Part shown: positions 34,774 through 45,265 of the stretch, piece by piece
How the letters are laid out: every line of letters begins with the position of its first letter
How positions within the stretch are numbered: the first letter of the stretch is position 1
Origin: Rhodotorula mucilaginosa
Lineage: Eukaryota; Basidiomycota; Microbotryomycetes; Sporidiobolales; Sporidiobolaceae
Assembly: GCA_034406715.1 (NCBI GenBank)
Contig: CP137880.1
Span: 248,001-312,000, forward strand
Reading direction: 5' to 3'
Length of the DNA: 64,000 nt
The notes under the pieces: model-generated
Told to the model about the DNA's origin: nothing
Databases searched by the model: none
The model's input: only the letters and a program-made list of their open reading frames with translations
Position numbers and translations under genes: made by a program

Positions 34774-35592
34774 ATGCCTGTGGTCACCAACCCGATCACA
34801 CCCACGCTGAGCGTCTCTGAACTACGAGCGCTCGCGAACCGGCACGCGCTGCCGCCCATCGTGGATTCTCAACTCGCCAAGACGGTGACGCTGCGCACGA
34901 CCCGCCCGCTTCGCGCAGGCAAGACGCGCCAGTACAGTCTACCCGAAATCGACTTTCAACTCTTGGAGGCCTTGGGAGACGGCTTACTCGAGGCGAGCAT
35001 ATGCCGAGTCTTGTACACGAACGTCACGAGTCGGGCTGACCGTTCCGCAGTGCTGTTCTCCGTGAGTTGGGTTTGCGTGGTCTTTACTGCCGTTCAGGGG
35101 GTCGCGTGGCTTGTTAGGGTATGCTCCCCATGCAGGCTTATCGGAGTGTACTCCGCAACAATGGGCTACTCGCCCAGCTCTCGCACGGCTACCGCCTTCA
35201 TCTGACGATGTCGCCGCCTCTCGACCCCGCGGGCACGGCAGCAGGCGCGCCGTTCTCGGTCAGCGTGACCAAGATTCTCGCCGACTCGTTCGAAGCATAC
35301 ATCGGAGGGTTGACGCAGGCATCGGGCGAGCAAGTCGCGAGGTCGTGGCTCGAACCACTCTTGATCGACCTGATGGGTCTGATCTATCCGGCCGTGGAAG
35401 GACCGGATGCGGTTTCCCGCGGTGAGTGTCAAAGATGCGCTGGCGTTCCCGCGCTGCAGAGCTGAAGACCCTTTCCTTTTTACAGGCCAGCGTACGCCCC
35501 GTACCGAACCGAACGCCACGCCTCGCACCGAACCCGTCGCCGCCGAACCCGTCGCCCAGCGACCTCCGAAGCGTCCGCGCGACGACGCATAG
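34774..35592 (+). CDS. RNase III-domain protein
   Basis: Three exons (34774-35061, 35136-35421, 35486-35592; phases match) give about 226 residues. A single RNase III fold is visible: FQLLEALGDGLLEASICRVL corresponds to the family's LEFLGDAVLE helix, and KILADSFEAYIGGLTQ to the ADxFEALIG helix. The metal-binding Asp of the first motif (LGD) and the Asp and Glu of the second (ADSFEA) are present; the first glutamate of the classical motif is replaced by Gln. No double-stranded RNA-binding domain is seen, and the tail (QRPPKRPRDDA) is basic and NLS-like. Candidates are a small nuclear RNase III or a divergent mitochondrial ribosomal RNase III-fold protein; the NLS-like tail favours the former. 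A further 38-nt intron in exon 1 near 35010-35050 is possible. Confidence 0.75.
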
Positions 35593-35987
35593 CAAACATG
35601 GCAGTGTCGCTCTTCTCTTTTGCTTGCTTGACTAGCTTGACTTCGAGCCTGTGTGAATTCGATTCGAACAGCAATTCTGCGGCGAGCTTGCACCAAGTCA
35701 CCAGAGATCCAGAACGAAAGAGAGACTGGCTACGAGAGCTGTCTTCGTTCAGTGGCTTTTGGGGTGCCAAGAGTATAGTAGGGCGTAGAAGAAGCTGAAA
35801 AGAGGGACCGAGAAAGAACACGATGACAACTCTGTCCATTTCGCTACACACGTCTGCAAACCCGTTCTACATGCTCGTGTCCACCCGGCAAAGCTCAGTC
35901 GCGACCAGCGCACACCTCGCCACGGGAAAAGATCCCGAGATTGTCTATATGATATCCTTGAAAACCGGCTCGAAACACTTGTGTCCT
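35593..35987. other. Convergent intergenic region
   Basis: 395 bp between the stop of the RNase III-domain gene (+) and the stop of the secreted-protein gene (-). It must contain both 3' UTRs. No repeat or RNA gene is apparent. Confidence 0.5.
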
Positions 35988-38231
35988 TCAGTGGAAGGGC
36001 ACGTTGCGAATGCGACCGCCCGAGCCAAATTGCCGGTGCGGCAGCGCGACTTCAAGGTCGCGACGAACGCGGCGAGTCAGGCGCTTCGAGTCGGCCTTGG
36101 CGAGCGAGCAACCCTTGACCGGTCCGGGGCAGACGGCGTCGATCGAGCCCGACTTGGTGACGGCGTTGGTGACGCACTGCTGGACCTGCGAGATGCACGA
36201 GACGTACGCGGCGCCGTACGAAGTCTGGTTGTTGAAGAACGACTCGAGCGACGAGTTGAGTTCGGCTTGCGTGAGGTTGTGCGCGTTCGCGGTCGAGTTG
36301 AGCAGAGTGGACGAGTAGTCGACGAGGTCGGCGAAGAAGGACGAGGGGAGGTAGCCGTCGTACTGCTGTGCGATCGAGAGGATCGTCGTCTGCGTGACGA
36401 CGGGAGCGGCGGACTGGGTGATACATTCCTGAGCGGCGGTGGCGTTGCCGGCTGTCGAGAAGGTCGACTTGGGTCAGCTCATTGGATCTCGAAAGAAGGG
36501 CAGAAGGTCATCGAGACGCACTGGATATGAGTTCCGCAGCGCACGACTGCAAGATCTCGGCGGCGGTGACCGTGTTGCCCGAGAGCGACGACGCGACCGA
36601 GTTGATCGCGTTCGAGATCTGGGCGCCGACCTGCGCGCCGAGCTGAGCGCTCGGGGTCGTCGCGTTCTGGATGTTGTACGAGAGGATGTTTTCGACGCTG
36701 GTGGTCAAGGAAGCGGGCAAGACGCCGACAAACTGCTCGAGGACGCCGTTCATGGCCGTCTGGAGCGTCGTGTAGGCTCCGCCGGGCTTGGTGAAGCACG
36801 CGAGCGAGGAGGTGTTGCCGGCCTGCTGGATCGCGTCCGTGTAGCACTGCGAGACCTGCTCGAGAGCCGTGACCGAGTTGCCGGACAGCGAAGCGATGAC
36901 CGACTGGATCGAAGACTGGATCTGAGTGACGAGGGCCTGCTCCGACGCTGGCAAGAGAGTGCCGAGCAAGGGCGTAACGGCGTCAAAGACGGACGAGAGG
37001 ATCGTGTTCGGAAGGATGCCGACGAACTGTGTGCGTTCAAGTCAGTACGAGCGCGGAAAGGCGGACGCGCACGCGATGAAAGCTCACCTGCTCGAGGATC
37101 GTGTTGAGCGTCGCCTGGAGACCAGCCGAGTCGCTGCCGGTCGGAGTCAAGCACGAGTATCCGGAGGGCATGCCGCCCGCCGCGAGAACCTCCGAGAGAC
37201 ACTTTTCGAGCGCGGCCGTCGTGGTGGCGTTCAGGTCGCTCTGGCTCAGATTCGCGGCGGCAAAAGCCTCGTCGAGAGCCTGCTTGATGTTGAGCGAGGC
37301 AGTGACGGCGTCCGAAGTTGTGATCAGAGTCGAAGTCGAGACTTGGAGCTCGGTGATGTTGCGAGTGACGGTGATGTAAACCGGAGCCGGAGTCGGAGCG
37401 AGGAGAGCCGAGATGGTGCCGTTGGCGGCGACCGCTGTACCGTTCACGGATGCGGTGCTGTTGGCGACGGCACTGGCGGTGGCGGTAGCAGTGATGTTGT
37501 TGGCCAAGATGGTCGTTACGGCAGGCTTGGTGTGGGTGACTGGAGGGAGCGATTCGGGATCAGCAATCGCGCGAGAAAGAAGACGCGAAGAAAATCGGGA
37601 CCAACTCACCGGTGATGGTAGTCGCGCTAGGCTTGCCGACTTGCTTCTGGATGACGCTCGAGATGGCTGTATCCCCCGAAACGCGAGTCAGTAAAGGTGG
37701 AAGACAGCAAGGATTTCCGCGAAACTCACCGCCGGAAAGGGCGCCCGCGACTGCCGGCGGGATGTACGAGCTGTTGGCGAACGATCCGACGGCTTCGGCG
37801 GCACCCTTGGCGACAGTCTGCGGCGAAGCGCCCCGGACCTTGGGCGCCGGCTTCGACTTGATCTTGGACGCGTTCTTGGTCCACGACTTGGACGAGCCGG
37901 ACGAGGGAGACTTGGGCTTGGAGGCGGTCTGATCCGACTTGTTGACGACGGGTGCGGCGTTATTAGAGTTGTCTTGCGAGGAGGAGGAGGACGACGAGCC
38001 CGACGACTTGGACGACGACGACGACGACGACGACTTGTGGGAAGCCTGCTTCTTCTTGCTCGACGATGACGACTTTTTCGGCGACGGGTTGACGAGCTTC
38101 TGAACCTCGGGTACGGTGTACTCGCCCGGCTTGTGGATCACGCCCGGGTGATCGGAGCAAGGTTCGGGCGAGGCGGCGACCAAGAGCGCGAGTGACGAGA
38201 GGGCGAGCGAGGTGAGGCTGAAGGAACGCAT
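35988..38231 (-). CDS. Secreted Ser- and Asn-rich protein
   Basis: Starts at 38231 with a clear signal peptide (LTSLALSSLALLVAASPEP). Then comes a low-complexity Ser/Lys segment (runs such as SSSSSSSSKSSGSSSSSSS), a Lys/Pro/Ser linker, and a long Ala/Thr/Val/Asn-rich region with many N-glycosylation sequons (for example NITATATASAVANSTASVNG). The C-terminal two-thirds contain loosely repeated blocks, each with a spaced Cys pair and leucine-rich helices (CLSEVLAAGGMPSGYSCLTP, QVSQCYTDAIQQAGNTSSLAC, ILQSCAAEL, CISQVQQCVTNAV). At least four introns are visible, for example near 37030-37087, 37543-37606 and 37665-37728. It ends in a basic tail at 35988. No known domain is recognised. A cell-wall or extracellular role is inferred from the signal peptide and composition. 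Confidence 0.75.
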
Positions 38232-39081
38232 GACGGAGTCGAGTTGGTCTTGGCCGGTGTGTGTGAGGGGGTGGTAGTACGAGGGAGTGTGCGACGCGTC
38301 GGGTGAAAGGGGACAGGGAAAGAAAGTGTGAAGGTCCGCGGGACGAAGCGAGCGTAAATTTAAAGGAACGAGTGGAAGGTCCGCGGGCGAAGTGCGCGGT
38401 GGGGGTCCGAGAGCCGCTTTGTGACGAGAGTGCAGGAAAGGAGGAGATGGAGAAGGAGAGAAAGCGAGAAAGAGAGAAGGGCGCAAGACGCGAAGAAAGT
38501 CGCGTCGCGTCGTAAAAGCGCGCCGCCGAAAGATTCACGTGCGCGTCGAGATGATCGGATCGGCGGCCGACCCGCATGCATTATGGCCATCGCAACTGTA
38601 TGTATTGCGAGGCTGCAAAGCACACAGAGTTGTACAGAGGCCGAGCGAGCATCCCGTCCAACAAACTCGGGTCGGTTCCAGCAAATCGCTCGGAGCGACT
38701 CGGAAGGCGAGGTACCAGCGTAGCCTCAGCCACAGGGGACAGCGGACTCCGACGAAGCCTATCAGGTCGTACGATGAAGCATAGTCGGCCGGTCGCTGAG
38801 AGTTAGAGCGGCGGTCTATGTGCTGTTCCAGGGATGGCCTTGGATGACGTCGGCGGTTGAGCTGCCTGGTCTGGCGAGGACGGCGGGCCGCGTGCTATGG
38901 CGAGGAGAGGCATGGTACGAATAACTGGCCGATGTGTCCCCGCAGCAGGCAGTCTAGCCGGTTGAGTGATCCGGAGCAAAGTCCAACAAAGTCGAGGAGA
39001 GAAAAAGAGAAGCGTCGCTGCTCCCGACCCGCTTCTCCCAACTTGTCGTTCCGAGTGAGGATAAAAGAGCGCCACGCAAGT
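38232..39081. promoter_or_regulatory. Divergent promoter region, secreted protein and EDC3
   Basis: 850 bp between two divergent starts. The part next to the secreted-protein gene has purine-rich blocks (about 38430-38510), which read as CT-rich tracts on its strand, a common core-promoter feature in fungi. No defined transcription-factor site is claimed. Confidence 0.45.
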
Positions 39082-41282
39082 ATGGCGACGTCCTTTCTCG
39101 GCCTGCCCGTCCTCGTCAAGCTCCGCACCGGCTCGGCAGACTCGGTGCAAGGGATCCTCTCGTCGCTCGACCCTGCCTCTGGAACGCTCACTCTCACAGA
39201 AGGTGCGCTGGCGAGAGAGGCTGTTGGAGGTGTACTGTAAGCTGACCTCCTCCATGTTTCCAGCGCGATCATTCGTTCAGGGCGTGAACCGGCTCGAAGG
39301 GATCCGGGTGCTCAGCAGGTCAGAGGTCGCAGGGCTCGAACTCCTCAGCGTACAGCGCGGCAACGAGGTGCACGCCCAAAATGTACGTAAGACATGATTC
39401 TGCCCCTGAAGCTACTTCTTGCCCTCTGCGCGCCCCAGGACAGCCCATTCCCTTAAATGTTCACTGACTGTTCGCCGTTTTGCAGACCTCGCCTCTCGCC
39501 CCCTCTCCAGCGCATCCGTCGCCGCGACCGAGGTCTCAGCATCCCTCGCCGGTCCCTTCGCCCGCTCACCTCGCTCTGTCCGAACGGACTCCGAGCGGTC
39601 GGAGCCAGAAGCGCAGGCAGCAGCAGAGTCGGACGGCGACGGCGACACCTGCCCGCAGCGGACCGCACACTCCCCAACCACGGGGCCGCATCGACGACGA
39701 TTTTGACTTTTCCGCCGGACTGGCGGCCTTTGACAAGAAGGCAGTCTTTGCCGATATCAAGGTGCGCGCGCCAGAATTCCTACTGCGATCACACACCCGC
39801 ACTGACGCGGTACCCGCAGAGCCAAGATGCGACCGATCCTTCCTCCCGCCTGCACGCCCACAACCGCAACCCTTCCCGAGCTCGTACGCCCCAATCGAAA
39901 CTGCTGCCGTCCGAGTCGGTCTTGTCTCCTCAAGAGCTGTACGACCAACAGCAAGAGGTTCAGATCCTGCGCGACAACAGAAGAACCAAGATCGCCTCGA
40001 TGACGCCGACTGACATGCATGCGGGCGATGTCGAGGAGAGTCTTGGAGCAGGCGGAGGAGGAGGAGGAGGAGGCGGCCCCGACGGAGAGGATGAGCGGCG
40101 GAACGAGAGACGGTGGCAGAGTGTGACGGGCGAGCTTGAAAAGATTGCGCTGGGCGGCGGCGCTTCGACGAATGGCCGAGACAAAGGGGTCTTGATGACG
40201 GCGTCGGGAGGGCGGCCGGTCCCCGTCATCAGCGCAAAGCAGTGGCGAGAAGCGCTCTCGATCGCAGAGGTAAAGCACTTCCAAGGTGTCTGGTCTTTTA
40301 CTGCCATGCTGACAGGGGACCACGCCCGAGGACAGATCGAGTCTTCCTTGACGTCCACTCAACGACTCGAAGCGTCCGCCTCTGCCCTCCTCCACCACAT
40401 CCTGTCCCAACGACTGGTCGCCCTCCCCGCTACCAACGCGAACTCGTCACCCCGCCCAGTCATCTGCATCCTCTCGTCCGATTCGGATCGAGGGTACATC
40501 GCCCTCCGAGCGGCAGCGACCCTCGCGTACCGCGGCTGTAGGATCTTTGTCCTGGCGCAGCAGCAGTCGGTTTCGTCTGCATCGCAGGGGGCGAGCGAAC
40601 GCTTCCGGACCGCGATCAGGGTGGTTAGCTCTGCTGGTGCGCGCATCGTTCGCGAAGTCGAAGGTGAGACCAGCTGGGGTGTTTCGTCTTCTTTCCTTTG
40701 CGCAGGCTCACCATTTCTTCTTTCTTTCCTTTCCTGTCGCAGACCTCCCGCCAACTTGTGCCCTCGTGATCGACGCTCTCGATTCCGTCGCGAGCGACAA
40801 CGCGCGCGAGAGTATCGAGTGGGCCAACTCGCTCCAAAAAGCCTATGTCCTCGCGCTCGATGTCCCGAGTGGTTTGGACCCCGACTCTGGTCAGTCAAAA
40901 AGTAGCCCTTGTCCTCCGCGCCCTCATCCTCCGCGCCCTCGTTCTCTTTTGGCCATTTACAAAGGTCACTGACGCCGCCAAGGAGAGAACAGGAACCGCC
41001 ATCCCATCCACGACCCCCCTCCTCCCCTGCGGCATCCTCGCCTTCGGTCTCCCGCGCCCGTCTCTCCTCAAAACCGAGATGGCATGCCCTCCCGCGTGGC
41101 ACGACCATCAGCAGCAGCAGCAGCAGCAGCAGCGCGCAACCATCACGCTCGCGGATATTGGGTTCCCGCCTACGATTTGGGACCGGGTCGGTGTGGAGGG
41201 TTTCCCTTCCGGCGAGGTGGCTGCTATTTGGGGCGCGGCCGGGTTGTTGGTCGAGGTGGAGCACGGGCATCCGGCGGCGTAG
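39082..41282 (+). CDS. EDC3: Enhancer of mRNA decapping 3
   Basis: Has the full EDC3 architecture. An N-terminal LSm-type fold (FLGLPVLVKLRTGSADSVQG) is followed by a Ser/Pro-rich linker, the FDF motif (DDDFDFSAGLAAFDKKAVF, about 39.69-39.75 kb) that binds the DEAD-box helicase Dhh1, and a C-terminal YjeF_N Rossmann-like domain (VICILSSDSDRGYIALRAAA ... ALDVPSGLDPDSG ... CGILAFGLPRPSLL). EDC3 stimulates Dcp1/Dcp2 decapping and scaffolds P-bodies. Several introns are present; the last (about 40885-40990) joins DPDSG to TAIPSTTPLLPCG. A CAG tract at about 41107-41133 encodes about eight glutamines inserted into the YjeF_N domain, and a glycine run (about 40050-40076) lies in the linker. It is convergent with NKAP, 326 bp between stops. 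Confidence 0.92.
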
Positions 41283-41608
41283 TTGGTCACGTAGAGAGAG
41301 GTCCTGTTCGGCGGGGGACTCATCTCTCGCAAGATGAAGACGCTGGCAGGCGTCTCATCTCTCGCAGGTGAAAGACGCTGGCGGGTAATTGATACGTCAC
41401 AGCGGGGGGGGGGGGGGGGGGGGCCTTTGCTAGGTATGGGCGTACAGACTGTCACGAGAGCTACAAAGAAGAGAAAACTGTTCTCCTCCTTCTCCTCCTC
41501 CGTTGTCGGAAAAGCATCGTGTAGAAGCCGCATCGAAACTCCTTCTCCTCCTTCCGTTGTCGGAAAAGCATCGTGTAGAAGCCGCATCGGAACGAATCGC
41601 CGCCGGCC
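41283..41608. repeat. Repeat-rich 3' intergenic region between EDC3 and NKAP
   Basis: Holds three simple-sequence features. The first is an imperfect duplication around CTCATCTCTCGCA (about 41319-41377). The second is an uninterrupted run of 20 G (41404-41423). The third is a 54-bp-period duplication whose 36-nt core CCGTTGTCGG...GCATCG is identical at 41500-41535 and 41554-41589. Confidence 0.9.
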
Positions 41609-43266
41609 TCAGCGCGAACCGCCCTGGAGTTTCGAATCGACCATCTCGCGGAAAGAGGCGACGATCTGTCAAAGTTCCATCCACGGGAAGTCAGTCTTCG
41701 CAACTAACGTGAAGAACGGGAGAGTAGAGGTGGGGGAGGGGGTGGACAGACCTCGTTCTCGCGCTTGGCTTTTTCGACGGCGGCGAGTTGCAAGATTCCG
41801 CGCTTCTCTTCGGCGGTGATGACCTGTGTGTCCAAACGGCGCCAGAGAAGCATCCGTCAGTATTTGACCTGCAAGAAAAGTCCGACAGAAAGAGAGATTC
41901 TTGAAGGCGAGCCGCAACGCACCTGGTTCTCCTTGCGCATCCGCACCGCGTTCATGCGCTTGTGTCGACTCCCCGACATGACATACCCGGCCTGTTCATA
42001 CCTCTCAATGACTTCTGCATCCATCCCAATCTCACCCCTTCGCGGAATCCGCTGCCCCTCGGCCGCATACGCCGCCATCGCGGCCCCCTCGCCCGGACGG
42101 AGCGCCCCGCCATAGGCGTTGCGGTTGTGAGAACCGGCGGCGCCCGGACCGGAGAGGGGCATGGGACCGACTTCGTCGTCCGAGTTGCGGGCGAGGTCGA
42201 AATCGACCTCGGCGGGCTTTTCGACCCATTCGCTCTCGTCGTCATCGGGGGCGTCTGCTCCTGCGGTGGCGGCGACGGCGTGATCGGTCGGGACGGGGAT
42301 TCGGCGCGCCGCCGCATCGTCGTCGTCGTCATCTTCGCGGCGTTTCTTGGCCGCCGAGGCGGAACGAGAACGCCGGCGCCGTCGGTCGCGGTCACCACCC
42401 TCATCGTCCTCAGAGAGAGGGGAGAGGGACCGTTTCCGACTACCGGACCGGTGCGAACGGTGGTGGTGGTGGTGACGACTCCGATGACGATGCCGCGAGT
42501 CGGAGTCGGAGTCGGAATCGTCGGACGAGTCGGAATCGTGTCGACGTCGGGAGGACTTGTGCCTGCTACTGCTGCTATGGTGACGACGGTGCTTTGACGA
42601 GGAGGACGAGCGGTCCTTGTCCTTGTCGCGCCTTGAAGAGGACGACTTGTGGTGCTTCGACTTGGACGATTTGGAGCCGGAGCCGTCCTCGCTGTTGGCG
42701 GGGTGGGTCATACGGGGTCAGGTTCTCATCTGAGGGGTCCGGCTAATTCTAGAGAGTTTGGGGACTTGCGGTTCTGGAGTTCTCGGCGAGGGTGGCCAGA
42801 TGGTAATGGTCGAGTTGTCGCGTTCTTTACGCCGACTGGAGGGGGAGAGAGTCCGAGTCAGCAGGAGGGGTTTGGAAGTGAGAGAGGGAAAGAGGACTGA
42901 CGCCTCGAAGAACTCGTCCCTGCCTCCTGCGCCCTGGCGTTGTTGCGGTGGCCTCGAGCCTTGTTGTTGCTGGCCATAGCCTCCTCCGTAGCCGTAGCCG
43001 TGGTCGGGTCCGCCGCGAGGAGGAGGGTAGCCTCCCCCTCTTCCCCCGCCGTAGCCTGCGCCGAGTTCCCGTTCGGGGGTGAGCCTGCGCCCGTCCCTCG
43101 GTGGGTACATAGCCCTGTGCTCCTGTCCGTTGCGGTCACTGTAGTGGTCGTAGGACGGCGACGGTCTCCTGTCTCCTCGGTTGCGGCCCTCGTCGTCGCG
43201 CGGGTAGCGAGGGGGTGGACGGTCGTGGTCTGGGACTTGCTGCAGCCTGGACGGATGGACTTGCAT
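41609..43266 (-). CDS. NKAP family spliceosomal / transcription corepressor protein
   Basis: The C-terminal NKAP core is unmistakable: [40 protein letters not shown], then after an intron [20 protein letters not shown], and in the last exon [18 protein letters not shown]. Upstream lies an RS/Asp-rich region with Ser-Lys-His repeats typical of splicing factors. The N-terminal exon (from 43266) encodes a Gly/Tyr/Arg-rich segment and the fungal NKAP box [20 protein letters not shown]. It joins the RS region through a GC-AG intron at 42692-42769 (donor GCAAGT), which restores frame and skips an in-frame TGA; without it the gene would have to start at an ATG at 42711 and lose that box. NKAP proteins act in the spliceosome and in Notch/NF-kB-related repression in animals. 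It is convergent with EDC3. Confidence 0.88.
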
Positions 43267-43452
43267 CTCTGCTCTGCTTCCGAGTGCGTGCGATGGTCAA
43301 GAGCAGGAGTCAGAGAGTCGCTTCTCTCCTTGTCGCCCTTTAGACTCCAGACTCACACTCGCAGTCGGATCAGATCATGTGGGCTAGTGATATCCACTAC
43401 GGGAAAGTCGTCTATGCAGCCACTCTGACCTTGTGACTGTACGCGCGCGCGC

Positions 43453-44756
43453 AGGGCTGCCCTCGGCAACGCGCTCTCTCGCCTCGCCGTCCCCGCCTTT
43501 ATCGGCATCTCTCTCGCACAGGCCGCCATCTACGATGGTAAGCTTGACCCGCATAGCCCTATGGACTCTGACTGACCCCCTCTGCTTGCCCCGCAGTCCC
43601 GGGAGGTCACCGCGCCATCCTCTTTGACCGATTCTCGGGGGTCAAGGAAGAGGCAAGTCCGCACTCTCTCTATAGGGCATGGCATGGCATGGACCAGCCA
43701 CGAGCCATGACACTGACCTGCCTATTCCCTCCCGTGCACCGGCTACGTGCAGGCCATCGTCGAGGGCACCCACTTCCTCGTCCCGTGGCTCCAGCGACCC
43801 ATCCTCATGGAGACTCGCATCAAGCCCAGGGCGAGTCGCAGTCCCTGACTGATATTAGCCCTTTCAACTAACCCTGAGAGAGACCACCACATAGAACATC
43901 TCGACGACCACCGGCTCCAAGGACCTCCAGACCGTCTCGCTCACCCTCCGCGTCATGTTCCGCCCCGACACCCGCCACCTCGCCACCATCTACCGCTCCC
44001 TCGGCACCACCTACGACGAGCGAGTCCTCCCCTCGATCGGCAACGAAGTCCTCAAGGCCACCGTCGCCCAGTTTGACGCAGCCGAGTTGATCACCCAGCG
44101 CGAGGTCGTCTCGGCCAGGATCCGCCAGGACTTGCTCAAGCGCGCAGGAGAGTTCAACATCATCCTCGAGGACGTCTCCCTCGTGCGTGTGCCGACGTGT
44201 TGCCTCTCGCCTCATTTGCGGGTACTGACGAAAGCGTTTTTTGTCTTCGCCCGCGCGCTCTTCAGACCCACATGACCTTTGGCAAGGACTTTACTCAGGC
44301 CGTCGAGCAGAAGCAGATTGCCCAGCAGGGTGCGTACGGGACTGTCCACGAGATGCGAGAACCCAGGTTGCCTCATTGAGCCCGACTGACCGCGTCGCTT
44401 TTCTGCGTGCGGTTTCTCACGCACAGAGGCTGAACGGGCCAAGTTCATCGTCGAGCGGGTAAGCCACACTTCCTCTTTTCCCGATGCTATCCTTCTCCAT
44501 AATTACTGACCACCCCCGCGCCCTTGACCCACAGTCCGAGCAAGAACGGCAAGCCGCCGTCGTCCGCGCCGAAGGTGAAGCCGAAGCCGCCACCATCATC
44601 TCGCGCGCGCTGTCGAAAGCCGGAGACGGGTTGGTCCAGTTCCGAAGGATTGAAGCGAGCAAGGAGATTGCCGGGACGCTCGCGCAGGGACGGACCAATG
44701 TTACGTACTTGCCGGGTGGGGGCAACGTCCTTTTGCAGGTGCCGTCGCAGCAGTAG
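43453..44756 (+). CDS. Prohibitin (PHB1 type), first exon not located
   Basis: Band-7/SPFH protein of the inner mitochondrial membrane, where prohibitins form ring complexes that stabilise new respiratory subunits. Exons read [20 protein letters not shown] (hydrophobic anchor), then [38 protein letters not shown], the long SPFH exon with [20 protein letters not shown] and [40 protein letters not shown], and the C-terminal coiled coil ending [12 protein letters not shown]. The pattern matches PHB1 more than PHB2. The exon starting at 43453 has no ATG; its acceptor needs a phase-2 donor upstream that I could not find, so the few N-terminal residues are missing here. It is convergent with the MFAP1 gene. 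Confidence 0.92.
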
Positions 44757-45110
44757 GCGGTTAGGTCCACGACGTCGTTTTAAAGGAGGCGCTCAGTTAC
44801 CTCGCCTCATCGCACGCGAGTATGTGCGCGTTTGAGATGAACGCCGCGGGACTTGGTCATCTGGTGGCGGTTACAGCAGCAGCAGCAGCTGTCTGTTCGT
44901 CGTGCGCCTCCCTTCTCCCTGTACAGTAACAGCTAGGCAACCCCCTCGCGCCTCTCTTTTTCTCTTCCTCTTCTACTCTGTAACCTTACATAAGAGCAAC
45001 AAGACCCCAATTCTCCCATCAAGCCGCAAGTTCTTTGATAGGGGGGTGCCTGCCCGTCCGCCACCGGAGTTTCTCAGCTGGCGCCTGCATCTCCGCCCGG
45101 AGTTGCCACA

Positions 45111-45181
<71 letters not shown>

Positions 45182-45265
45182 ACAAAAAATATCTGCAGAT
45201 CACATGGAGCGACACGACACGAATGCGCACAGTTGCAAGAGAGCCGAACCTGCTGCAGACGAGAA
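44757..45265. other. Convergent 3' region with CT microsatellite
   Basis: Holds the 3' ends of prohibitin and MFAP1. A pure (CT)n tract of about 64 bp spans roughly 45116-45179; a short CAG run is at about 44875-44890. No gene. Confidence 0.8.

Noticed and set aside
42718-43266. A separate glycine-rich gene upstream of NKAP
   Set aside because: The exon contains the NKAP-family N-terminal box and joins NKAP in frame through the GC-AG intron.
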